NCBI GenBank assembly: GCA_043757265.1 | Contig: JAYUQP010000027.1 | Coordinates: 1 to 64,000 of the forward strand | Direction of reading: 5' to 3' | From: JANPLN01 sp043757265 | Lineage (GTDB): Bacteria; Bdellovibrionota; Bdellovibrionia; Bdellovibrionales; JAGQZY01 | Length of the DNA stretch: 64,000 nucleotides | Shown here: positions 40,798 to 48,954 of the stretch, piece after piece | Numbering within the stretch: the stretch's first letter is position 1 | How the letters are laid out: every line of letters begins with the position of its first letter | Notes under the pieces: generated by a model | The model's input: only the letters and a program-made list of their open reading frames with translations | The model's database searches: none | What the model was told of the DNA's origin: nothing | Translations under genes and position numbers: made by a program

Positions 40798-42138
40798 GTG
40801 GCGACAAAAGATATTCAATTACCAGAAATCGGCGAAGGAGTTACTGAGGGCGAGCTTGTTCGTTGGCTAGTAAAAGTTGGCGACTCCATCAAAGTTGACC
40901 AATCACTCGTCGAATTGATGACCGACAAAGCCACTGTGGAAGTGCCATCTCCGTCTGCAGGTATCGTGAAAGAATTAAAATTTAAAGAAGGCGATGTAAT
41001 CAAAGTTGGAGCAGCTTTTGTCATTGTTGACGACAGCTCAACTGGCGCCGGAGCTAGCGCAGCCAAAGCCGCTCCCATAGCAGCAGCACCTGCTCCCGCA
41101 ACACCAGCGAAAGCTCCAAGTGCTCCAGCAGCGACGTCAAATGCGCCGTCAAATCCAACAAAAGCACCATCAACATCCGCACCAGCAATGACAGCTTCCA
41201 ACGGCGGTGGAATGGCAGCCGTGCAACCACCTCCCATGGATATTCATGTTTTGGCGACACCATCCACACGTCGCTTAGCGCGTGAGAGCAACGTCGATAT
41301 TAATCAAGTTTCGGGATCTGGCCTTGCGGGTCGAGTGACTCGTGACGATGTTTTAAAATCGCAAGGTGCCACAGGTGCTGGAATGCCAACCTATTCCCCT
41401 CCACGAGATATGCCAGCATTCGTCAGCCAACAGGGCAAAGAGGAGCGCGAACCACTTCGCGGTGTGCGCAAAAAAATTGCCGAAAATATGCAAATGGCCA
41501 AACACATTATTCCGCACTTCACATTAATGGACGAAGCCAATGTCACTTCGCTTGTAAAAATGCGTGAGGAACTTAAAGCGGCAGCCGAACAGCGCGGAAT
41601 CAAAGTGACATATTTGCCATTTGTGATGAAGGCGTTGATGGCCACTATTCGTGAGTTTCCAAAATTCAATTCTTCAATTGATGATGCCGCCCAAGAGATC
41701 GTAAGCAAAAAATATTTCAACATTGGATTTGCAGCCGACACACCAAACGGGTTGATGGTTCCAGTGATTAAAGATGCCGACCGCAAAACGATCTTTCAGC
41801 TGAGCGCCGAAATCGTAGACCTGGCCAAGCGCGCTCGCGATGGAAAATTAAAACTCGAAGAGATGAAGGGTGCCACCTTCACGATCACTAACATTGGAAG
41901 CATTGGCGGCACTTACGCCACGCCAATTATCAATCACCCAGAGGTTGCGATTTTTGGAATGTACAAAATTCAAGATCGTCCATTTGTGGTGGATGGCCAG
42001 CTTGAAATTGCAAAATTTATGAATTTTACAGTGACCTGTGATCATCGCTTGATCGACGGCGCCGAAGCAGCACGCTTCCTCGCGGCGTTTATCAAGCGAA
42101 TTGAGAGTCCTGGATTGCTCATGATGGATATGATTTAA
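40798..42138 (+). CDS. Dihydrolipoamide acyltransferase (E2) of a 2-oxoacid dehydrogenase
   Basis: 446 residues. One lipoyl domain (Lys44 in LMTDKATVEVP is the lipoylation site), a long Ala/Pro/Thr/Ser-rich linker (about 82-145), the peripheral subunit-binding domain (ATPSTRRLARESNVDINQV), a second short linker, then the catalytic domain with FTVTCDHRLIDGAEAA (His and Asp). Probably pyruvate dehydrogenase E2, although branched-chain specificity cannot be excluded by eye. GTG 40798 has AGGAGG 8 bases ahead. The matching E1 is not in the window. Confidence 0.92.
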   Translation: MATKDIQLPEIGEGVTEGELVRWLVKVGDSIKVDQSLVELMTDKATVEVPSPSAGIVKELKFKEGDVIKVGAAFVIVDDSSTGAGASAAKAAPIAAAPAPATPAKAPSAPAATSNAPSNPTKAPSTSAPAMTASNGGGMAAVQPPPMDIHVLATPSTRRLARESNVDINQVSGSGLAGRVTRDDVLKSQGATGAGMPTYSPPRDMPAFVSQQGKEEREPLRGVRKKIAENMQMAKHIIPHFTLMDEANVTSLVKMREELKAAAEQRGIKVTYLPFVMKALMATIREFPKFNSSIDDAAQEIVSKKYFNIGFAADTPNGLMVPVIKDADRKTIFQLSAEIVDLAKRARDGKLKLEEMKGATFTITNIGSIGGTYATPIINHPEVAIFGMYKIQDRPFVVDGQLEIAKFMNFTVTCDHRLIDGAEAARFLAAFIKRIESPGLLMMDMI

Positions 42139-42171
42139 CAGTAGAGCAGAAAAGCCGTAACGAAATGTATT

Positions 42172-42299
42172 TTTAGTTTCTGTATTTTTTAAAGGGTCTT
42201 TTTTTAAGACCTCTCGCAAACAGGATGTTTGATTTCGCGAGTTGAGCCCACGATGGGCGCGTCTTAAAAAGAGACCCTTTAAAAAATACAGAAACTAAA
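42172..42299. repeat. Structured element B: 39-bp stem with three-way-junction head
   Basis: Positions 42172-42210 pair with 42261-42299 across 39 base pairs with a single G-U. The head (42211-42260) has hairpin CTCGC-AAACA...TGTTT...GCGAG and hairpin GCCC-ACGAT-GGGC. Its layout matches element A at 1567-1681, with stem bases changed in pairs. GTAACG (42156-42161) and CGTTAC (42301-42306) may extend it further. It lies between the E2 stop and the lpdA ribosome site, so it will be part of the operon mRNA. Confidence 0.75.
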
Positions 42300-42317
42300 C
42301 CGTTACAAGGAGAGTTG

Positions 42318-43769
42318 ATGTCGCAGTTTGATGTTTGTGTGATTGGTGCTGGACCTGGTGGATATGTGGCGGCGATTCGGGCGGCGCAGCTAGGGTTAAA
42401 AACCGTGATCATCGAGCGCGAAAAACTCGGTGGAGTTTGCCTGAACGTGGGATGTATTCCCTCAAAAGCCATGATATCTGCGGCGCACTTTCTTCATCGC
42501 ATGCAGCACGATGCTCCCACTATGGGTTTTGAAATCAAAGGCGATGTGAAGCTTGATGCTAAAAAGCTGCAGGCTTGGAAACAGTCTGTGTGCGATAAAA
42601 TGTCCGGTGGAGTGCAACAACTTCTTAAGGGCAACAGTGTGCACGTCATTTCGGGCGAGGCGTCGTTTGTCGATGCAAAAACTTTGCAAATCAAATCAAG
42701 CGACAAGACAGAAAAAATCACGGCAAAAAATTACATCATCGCGACGGGCTCTCGCCCCGTCGAAATTCCAGGTTTCACATTTGACGAAAAAGACATTATG
42801 TCTTCAACCGGTGCCCTCGCCATGGACTCGCTTCCTAAATCGCTTGCCGTGATTGGCGGTGGTTATATTGGCCTTGAAATCGGCGGCTACCTTAACCAGT
42901 TGGGTGTAGAAGTCCATGTGTTTGAAGCCAACGACGCGCTTTTAAAAGGTGTGGCAGATCCAGAGGTTGTACAGGTAGTTGCGCGTAAATTAAAAAAAGA
43001 TGGTGTAAACGTTTATTTAAAGAGCATGGCTCAAGGTTTTACGAAAAAAGGCAAACAGTACGACCTTAAAGTTAAGAGCGATGGAAAAGAGCAAACGTTT
43101 ACCGTGGATAAAATTTTAGTGACGGTTGGACGTAAACCAAACTCTGATCAAATGAATCTCAAAGGGATTGGTCTACAAATTGACGAAAAAGGTTTTGTGA
43201 AAGTGAATGCACAACGCAAAACCAATCTTCCCAATATTTTTGCAATTGGCGATATCGCCTGTCAGCCGATGCTAGCGCACAAAGCGAGCTATGAGGGTGT
43301 GATGGTTGCCGAAATTATTTCTGGGATCAATCGCGCTTACGATGCCAAAACTGTTCCGGCCGTTATTTTTACCAATCCCGAAATTGCGTCTGCAGGGTGG
43401 ACCGAAGAAGAATGCAAAGCCCACGGCTACACGCAATTAAAGATCGGGAAGTTCCCTTTTGCGGCAAACGGAAGGGCTGTGTCTTTAATGGAAACCGATG
43501 GCTTTATAAAAATGATTGCGGACGCAAAAACCGACGTCGTTCTAGGAGTGCACATCGTTGGGCCTGATGCTAGTAACCTCATTAGCGAGGCTGTGCTTGC
43601 TATCGAAATGGGAGCACGCTTGCAAGATATCGCGCTGTCCATTCACCCACATCCAACTCTCGGCGAGACAATGATGGAAGCGGCAGAAGCGACATTGGGG
43701 CATGCGATTCATATTATTCAAAAGCCTTTGACGTCGGCTGCAAAAACGACCGAGCTCGTTAAGCACTAG
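42318..43769 (+). CDS. lpdA: Dihydrolipoamide dehydrogenase (E3)
   Basis: 483 residues. Flavoprotein that reoxidises the dihydrolipoyl arm. FAD motif IGAGPGGYVAA, redox disulfide GGVCLNVGCIPSKA, NAD motif IGGGYIGLEIGG, FAD-binding FAIGDIACQPMLAH, and the active-site HPHPTLGETM with its His-Glu pair. AAGGAG precedes ATG 42318; TTG 42315 is in frame but not needed. Serves the E2 upstream. Its stop overlaps the lipB start (TAGTG). Confidence 0.97.
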   Translation: MSQFDVCVIGAGPGGYVAAIRAAQLGLKTVIIEREKLGGVCLNVGCIPSKAMISAAHFLHRMQHDAPTMGFEIKGDVKLDAKKLQAWKQSVCDKMSGGVQQLLKGNSVHVISGEASFVDAKTLQIKSSDKTEKITAKNYIIATGSRPVEIPGFTFDEKDIMSSTGALAMDSLPKSLAVIGGGYIGLEIGGYLNQLGVEVHVFEANDALLKGVADPEVVQVVARKLKKDGVNVYLKSMAQGFTKKGKQYDLKVKSDGKEQTFTVDKILVTVGRKPNSDQMNLKGIGLQIDEKGFVKVNAQRKTNLPNIFAIGDIACQPMLAHKASYEGVMVAEIISGINRAYDAKTVPAVIFTNPEIASAGWTEEECKAHGYTQLKIGKFPFAANGRAVSLMETDGFIKMIADAKTDVVLGVHIVGPDASNLISEAVLAIEMGARLQDIALSIHPHPTLGETMMEAAEATLGHAIHIIQKPLTSAAKTTELVKH

Positions 43770-44461
43770 TGGGCATCAAGCTGCAGAAGCAGATTGAGGT
43801 TATTGATTGGGGTCTTATCGATTATCGCAAGGCCTTCAGTCGCCAGGAAAAGCTTGTTCAGGAAATCATCGAGAAAAAAACATCTGAAAAGTTAGTTTTT
43901 TGTTCGCACCCTCCGATTGTGACACTTGGCCGAGGCACAAAGCCTGGCGATGTGTTTGCGTGGACCGGCGACTCCCTTGAAGTGAACCGCGGCGGGCGGG
44001 CCACCTACCACGGACCAAGTCAAATCATCGCGTACCCGTTGATTTGTTTAGACAGTGCCGATGATTTTTATACTGATAAAAAGGTTCCACCGCGCGATTT
44101 GCATGAGTACATGCGCACGCTGGAGCAATCGGTCCAGCTTTTGCTTAAAGATTTAGGCATCACGTCCGACGGACGTTCGGTGCAGACGCAGGCGGGAGAA
44201 GAGGCTCCCGATGAGGCTACCGGCGTTTGGGTAGGTTCGCAAAAAATCGCGGCTATTGGTATTGCAGTCAAACGCTGGATCACATCGCATGGGATCGCGT
44301 TAAATGTGTTCGAAGACCCTCAGGCTTTCCAAGGGCTTTATCCCTGCGGATTTCAAACCTCGCAGGTCGTTAATCTGCAAAAGCTCTCAGGGCAAATATA
44401 TTCGCGCGAGCACATTCAACAAATGTGGAAAGCGCATCTGATGAAAGTGCTATTCCTCTAA
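43769..44461 (+). CDS. lipB: Octanoyl-(ACP):protein octanoyltransferase
   Basis: 230 residues. Moves octanoate from ACP to lipoyl domains, the substrate for LipA. VTLGRGTKPG, NRGGRATYHGPSQIIAYPL, KIAAIGIAVKRWITSHGIALN with the catalytic Lys, and YPCGF with the catalytic Cys. GTG 43769 overlaps the lpdA stop. The insert EEAPDEATG before VWVGSQKIA is unusual but in a surface loop. Overlaps the convergent protease gene by 12 bases. Confidence 0.96.
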   Translation: MGIKLQKQIEVIDWGLIDYRKAFSRQEKLVQEIIEKKTSEKLVFCSHPPIVTLGRGTKPGDVFAWTGDSLEVNRGGRATYHGPSQIIAYPLICLDSADDFYTDKKVPPRDLHEYMRTLEQSVQLLLKDLGITSDGRSVQTQAGEEAPDEATGVWVGSQKIAAIGIAVKRWITSHGIALNVFEDPQAFQGLYPCGFQTSQVVNLQKLSGQIYSREHIQQMWKAHLMKVLFL

Positions 44462-45649
44462 TTTTGAAAGTGATAACGATCCAAGAAAAAATCCAACTGC
44501 ACCGTGCGATGTGTAGTGCCCATCGGTAACAATAGATTTGTCGAGAAAGGCGTTCGTGGTGATTCCGACGACCGTGCCAGCATCATCCACGATAGGGCCG
44601 CCGCTTTGTCCGGGAAGAACTTTTGCATCATAAAAAATAACCGCTGGATGATCTTCAAGAGACTGATCACGCTGATGGCGAGGATGATTCGATAATACAA
44701 TTTGAATTGCATTGCGAATGGTTTTTTCGTCGAATTGCGCTAACGTTTTTTCGATATTATTTTCACTGTAGCCTAAGATTCGCAAAATCATTGCGTTGTC
44801 CAACTCAAGAATTTTTGCAACGGCCATGGGTAGCGGATCAAGTTCTGCTGAAGACACAAACGAATAATAACTTTGCATTGTTTTGACTAACTCTTTTTTT
44901 CCAGAAGAGATCCGAAATTTCCCGTCGTGATATTGATAGCCTGCGGAGTACAGGCACTTTTCCGCAAGGTCGTCCTTTTTTGTAAGTGAAGTGATCGAGA
45001 GACCTTTGGAAAGCGTTGTGGAGCTAAGGTTAGACCCCACACCCAAGCTCCCAATATTTATTGCAACAAAGTCATCCGGCGAATTCTCGAAATAACCGTA
45101 AGGCTGATTCTGTTTATGCCCGTTTGCTTGATAGATTGTTGAAAGCGGATTTCCCCAAAACGAATACTGAGACGGAGTTTTTTGCGTATCGAAAATCAGA
45201 TTATCATTACTATCCAACAAAATAAATTCAGGCTTCAAAACGGACAAGCGCGAATTCAATTCGTCGGTAGGAACTTGCGAAAGACTGCCTTGCATAAATA
45301 TCAAGCCCGCCGCATGAGTAGGAAAAACAACATGCCATGCTGTTAAAAGCTGTCCGTTTTTTTCGTTTATAAAGGCGCTACCAAACGGAGCGTACTCAAG
45401 TTTGCAGTGTTCTCCAGTGCACGACTTTAGAATGTCGCAGTTCATTTTATCGCTAATAGTTAGATCTTTGACCCAGCAATTTTGTTCGTGAAGCGAGCGT
45501 GCAGTCTCTTCTGTTAGCGTTGCAGCGTAAGCATTCCGCGGCACAAGTTTAAACGTGTTTTGCGCGACAGATCTTTGGATGTGAGGAGCTAGATCGTGAC
45601 AGGATGCACTGGCTGCTAAAGAAATAAGAAAAGATAAAACGAAAGTCAT
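44450..45649 (-). CDS. Exported trypsin-like serine protease (S1)
   Basis: 399 residues; signal peptide MTFVLSFLISLAASASC. The chymotrypsin-fold triad is visible: TAWHVVF (His), SPDDFVAINI (Asp) and LPGQSGGPIVD (Ser). A long insertion, about 140 residues rich in helices, separates the Asp strand from the Ser strand, unusual for simple S1 enzymes, and several cysteines precede the catalytic core. Start ATG 45649 is chosen for AAGAGGAC; the frame is open to 45745. Candidate prey-degrading or envelope protease, inferred from export only. Confidence 0.85.
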   Translation of the reverse strand: MTFVLSFLISLAASASCHDLAPHIQRSVAQNTFKLVPRNAYAATLTEETARSLHEQNCWVKDLTISDKMNCDILKSCTGEHCKLEYAPFGSAFINEKNGQLLTAWHVVFPTHAAGLIFMQGSLSQVPTDELNSRLSVLKPEFILLDSNDNLIFDTQKTPSQYSFWGNPLSTIYQANGHKQNQPYGYFENSPDDFVAINIGSLGVGSNLSSTTLSKGLSITSLTKKDDLAEKCLYSAGYQYHDGKFRISSGKKELVKTMQSYYSFVSSAELDPLPMAVAKILELDNAMILRILGYSENNIEKTLAQFDEKTIRNAIQIVLSNHPRHQRDQSLEDHPAVIFYDAKVLPGQSGGPIVDDAGTVVGITTNAFLDKSIVTDGHYTSHGAVGFFLGSLSLSKLEE

Positions 45650-45923
45650 AAGTCCTCTTATGAAAATTCTTAGTTGAATCAAAAACCCCAAAAAGACCAT
45701 GGAATGTAATAGGTTAAAACTCAATATTCCATGGTCGTTCGACAAGTTTTGTAAAATTTCGCCTACAAGGAGTTCACGACCATGTCAGATTTTTCCATGG
45801 GTTTAATTTTTAGACTGGAAGACTTGCCTGCCTTTTGCGCAGATCATTTATGTAAGGCATGGGTCGCCAATACTAGCCTGGCCCGTGAAAGAGCGCCAGG
45901 CCACGTAGTATGTATGTATGTAT

Positions 45924-46334
45924 CTACTTCTTCTTGATGCTGAAGGCGACTTTCTTGATTCCAGCAATTTTGATGGCATCGATAATTTCGGTGAGCTTTT
46001 CCAAAGTCACGGCCTTGTCGGCATTCAAAATAGCGCCAGAGTCCACAGTGGTCTTTGCCGTTGCAGTGGCTTGGTCTTTAAGCTCTTCAATTGTTGCAGG
46101 CTTGCCGTTGACGTAAAGTTCGCCGGTGGCTGCAATAATCACGTCGAGATTTTTTTCTGTCTCTTTTGCTTCGCCCGAAGACGCCTGTGGTAAACTGACA
46201 TCAATCGCTGGTTTTAAAACTAGAGGAGCTGTCACCATGAAGATGATCAGCACCACAAGAATAATATCCACAAACGGAACAATGTTAATTTCCGCAATGG
46301 GCTCGTCTGAGTTTCCGCCGAGTGATGCTCCCAT
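45924..46334 (-). CDS. exbD: ExbD/TolR-family biopolymer transport protein
   Basis: 136 residues. A short cytoplasmic start (INIVPFVDIILVVLIIFMV) with the essential Asp in the membrane helix, then a periplasmic domain ending IKIAGIKKVAFSIKK. Partner of the ExbB-like protein upstream, together forming a proton-driven motor for a TonB- or Tol-type system. No tonB, tolA or tolB is adjacent. A short GTAT repeat follows the stop. Confidence 0.92.
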   Translation of the reverse strand: MGASLGGNSDEPIAEINIVPFVDIILVVLIIFMVTAPLVLKPAIDVSLPQASSGEAKETEKNLDVIIAATGELYVNGKPATIEELKDQATATAKTTVDSGAILNADKAVTLEKLTEIIDAIKIAGIKKVAFSIKKK

Positions 46335-46337
46335 GTA

Positions 46338-46967
46338 TTAACCCTTCTTGCTTTTAGCAAATGAAAGACAAAGCTCTTTCGCAACTTCGATTGTTCCAAC
46401 CGTATCACGCACCATTTTTTGATAGTAGTTATAGGCAACGACAGCTGGAATCGCCACGAAAAGACCAATGGCAGTTGCGACGAGAGCGTGCGCGATACCA
46501 AGCATAACGACTTCGTTTCCGGCCGCAGAGTTCTGTGCAAGATCATTGAACGCTTTCATAATTCCCATCACCGTTCCAAGAAGTCCGATGAACGGAGCGT
46601 TCGAGCCAACTGTTGCTAGAAAGTTCAAAAACTTTTCAAGGCGCGGTTTTTCGATAATCGTGTAAGAGGTAAAAATCTCTTCGAGACCTTTTTCGCCATT
46701 CGTTTTAGCATGGCGAAGTCCATAACTAAGAGCTCTTTGCGGAAGAGATCCGTCGCTGACAGCCAAGGACTCAAGTTTTGATAGATCTTGAGATCGAATC
46801 AATTCGTTAGCTTGAGCACGAAACGCTTTATTTTGTCTCGATACTTTGCTGAGAACGAAAAATCTCTCCAAAATCATGGCGATGCTTAAAATACTCGCAA
46901 TGACTAAGATCCATAAAATTATATCTGCGAAACTTTGGGCTAATGTAAACAATCCTTGAATATTCAC
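46338..46967 (-). CDS. exbB: ExbB/TolQ-family proton channel
   Basis: 209 residues. Three membrane spans: near 10-35, 110-135 (FLATVGSNAPFIGLLGTVMGIM) and 155-180 (ALVATAIGLFVAIPAVVAYNYY), the classic MotA/TolQ/ExbB pattern. GTG 46967 is preceded by AAAGGAG. Three bases separate it from exbD. Motor subunit of the pair. Confidence 0.93.
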   Translation of the reverse strand: MNIQGLFTLAQSFADIILWILVIASILSIAMILERFFVLSKVSRQNKAFRAQANELIRSQDLSKLESLAVSDGSLPQRALSYGLRHAKTNGEKGLEEIFTSYTIIEKPRLEKFLNFLATVGSNAPFIGLLGTVMGIMKAFNDLAQNSAAGNEVVMLGIAHALVATAIGLFVAIPAVVAYNYYQKMVRDTVGTIEVAKELCLSFAKSKKG

Positions 46968-46998
46968 GACGCACTACTCCTTTCGTGAGTTGTGTAAT

Positions 46999-47026
46999 GA
47001 TATAAAAGAGGGAAGGGATAAATCAA
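46999..47026 (-). promoter_or_regulatory. Possible promoter for exbB-exbD
   Basis: On the minus strand TTGATT (47026-47021) and TATATC (47004-46999) are separated by 16 bases, about 30 bases before the exbB start. Prediction by eye. Confidence 0.35.
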
Positions 47027-47037
47027 ATTAAAACAAT

Positions 47038-48804
47038 ATGATGCATACGTGCTTTGCGCAAAAAACCGTGGGAATGATTTCACTCCTGGCTCTAGTCCTC
47101 GCTGGGTGTTCCCCCTGGAATTCGCGCTCGCAAAGTAAACCGCCTATTTTTATCATCGCGGTAGAGTCCTTAAGCTTTGAAAATACCTCTTGTTTTGATG
47201 AAACTGGAGAACCCGATGGGTTCAAAGAGCTGTGCGACTCAGCTTTGCGTTTCACGCATTTTTACACCCCTTCGACCATGAGCCAATCAAGCCTTGCAAG
47301 TTTGCTCACGGGTCTTGATGCAACTGACCACAAAGTCTTCCACAATGGAAATGATGGAATTGCCCCACCTGTGCTCACTTTGGCTGAAAAGGCCCTGCTA
47401 GCTGGGTATCGAACGGCTTTTTTTAGCGGTGGACCTCCGTTTTTAGCCAAATCAGGTTTTCAGCAAGGATACGAAGTTTTTGACGACGATTATGATCAGA
47501 GTTCCAACACCTATACTCCTGCGAATGTTCTATTATCGCGAACAATAAACTGGATCGGCCAGGGCCAACAACCGACACTCACCACCGTGTTCTTAGCTGA
47601 TATGCAATTTCCTTTCGTGCAAACGTTTACCGACGAAAAAAAAGAACGCGAAAAAAGTGTGACGGCGCAACGACAAGAAATTGCCGAATCCTTGGGTGAA
47701 TTTTTTCGGGAGCTTAAAAAACAGCGTTTGTGGGATCAGTCGTTTGTAATTTTGGTGGGACTTAATGGAGAGGCTCCAATGAATCGGCGCTCGTTTTTAT
47801 GGCGTGAGAACGTTTTTCGCGAAAACGTCCATGTTCCTCTTTTTATCAAAACGCCACAGATGAAAGAGGCGAAGTCGGTAGACTTTTTATTGTCGATGAA
47901 AAATATTGGGCAGCTTCTGCGTGATGGATTAGAGCAATCCACATCGATGGTGGATTTTGTGATGCAGAAAATGGACGAGTGGAAAGAGTCGCCGCCAGCA
48001 TTCTTAGAAATTCGCTCTGATTGGGCTCGCTGGTGGATGGCAAAGTCGCCGCTCATCAGTCTGCGCACGGCAGATTATTTAGTGGTGCCGCAGAAACGCT
48101 GGCAGATTTATCATACGTTAGTGGATAAAAATGAGGGAACTGTGCTCTACGAATCACAGCTGGATCGGGAAAAAATTCGCTGGCTAAAAAACAAACTCGA
48201 TCAGAGTTATGATGTGCAGTCGTATCCATCCGAGGCTTATGATTTTATGAAAGACTTTCGCAACGCTAAAATGTCGGGAACGACAAAATGGGCGTACGCC
48301 GTGGCGAAAATTAATAAAAGCCACTATGCGGACGAAATGGCAGCGAACGAAGCCCTGCGCACAGAAAACTGGGAGAGACTCAAAGAGAGCACGTCACCGC
48401 TTCATCGATATCTGGCGGCAAGGCATTTAGAAAGCGCAACGGCGGTCACCCTTACGGGTGCTTGCGAGAGATTTTTTGTAGAGAAACCAAGAGAAAGTCT
48501 GTTTCGACGTTGCCGCGACACACTTTTTTTAGCTTTGCTTGATTGGGAACGGCATCGCAATGAAGCCAATGTTTCGCAGTGGGAAAAAAGCTTTATCCGT
48601 CAGTACCGGTCGTACATGAAGGCCAAGCAAATGGTTTTTGCAAACATTTATCTTGAGCTCAACTGGGACGTGGACTCCCTATCCTATCTACGCCCGTCAT
48701 TAGCAGAGCTGTATTTGCACCTTCCAGAGAAAATGGCTCTACGCCGAAAGGTAGAATCCTACCAAATCCCGCTGTCCGTCGGATTCGCCGACGGAATGCT
48801 CTAG
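47038..48804 (+). CDS. Sulfatase-like lipoprotein with degenerate active site
   Basis: 588 residues. A hydrophobic start ends VLAGCS, a good lipobox, so the protein should be membrane anchored. The N-terminal half has the alkaline-phosphatase/sulfatase pattern: IFIIAVESLSFENTSC, then FTHFYTPSTMSQSSLASLLTGLDATDHKV, AGYRTAFFSGGPP, and a helical C-terminal half. Normal sulfatases have metal-binding D-x-x-R and a C/S-x-P-x-R nucleophile; here both are altered (AVESLSF; STMSQS), so hydrolase activity is doubtful. Start may be ATG 47041 or 47074; the ribosome site is weak. Confidence 0.72.
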   Translation: MMHTCFAQKTVGMISLLALVLAGCSPWNSRSQSKPPIFIIAVESLSFENTSCFDETGEPDGFKELCDSALRFTHFYTPSTMSQSSLASLLTGLDATDHKVFHNGNDGIAPPVLTLAEKALLAGYRTAFFSGGPPFLAKSGFQQGYEVFDDDYDQSSNTYTPANVLLSRTINWIGQGQQPTLTTVFLADMQFPFVQTFTDEKKEREKSVTAQRQEIAESLGEFFRELKKQRLWDQSFVILVGLNGEAPMNRRSFLWRENVFRENVHVPLFIKTPQMKEAKSVDFLLSMKNIGQLLRDGLEQSTSMVDFVMQKMDEWKESPPAFLEIRSDWARWWMAKSPLISLRTADYLVVPQKRWQIYHTLVDKNEGTVLYESQLDREKIRWLKNKLDQSYDVQSYPSEAYDFMKDFRNAKMSGTTKWAYAVAKINKSHYADEMAANEALRTENWERLKESTSPLHRYLAARHLESATAVTLTGACERFFVEKPRESLFRRCRDTLFLALLDWERHRNEANVSQWEKSFIRQYRSYMKAKQMVFANIYLELNWDVDSLSYLRPSLAELYLHLPEKMALRRKVESYQIPLSVGFADGML

Positions 48805-48845
48805 GTACGCCGATCCTTTTTGCGACCGCATTATCTACCGAAAAG

Positions 48846-48920
48846 ATAATCCGGTGCCAGGTCCTGTTTAATTCGGTGCCAGGTTCGCACCGAATTAAAC
48901 AGGACCTGGCACCGGATTAT
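48846..48920. repeat. Perfect 34-bp inverted repeat (GGTGCCAGGTCC type)
   Basis: Positions 48846-48879 are exactly complementary to 48887-48920, with a 7-base loop. The arm carries CCGGTGCCAGGTCCTG, and part of it (GGTGCCAGGT) recurs directly at the loop. It separates two convergent genes and has no T-run, so it looks like a mobile repeat more than a terminator, though it could stop transcription both ways. Confidence 0.75.
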
Positions 48921-48954
48921 TCACTGGATTGTCAGGCGAGGAGGCGAGCGCTTT

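Noticed and set aside
45782..45937. 51-codon frame with an AAGGAG-like site between the protease and exbD genes
   Set aside because: Composition looks non-coding, it ends inside exbD on the opposite strand, and its C-terminus is encoded by a GTAT simple repeat; kept out of the gene list although the ribosome site is suggestive.
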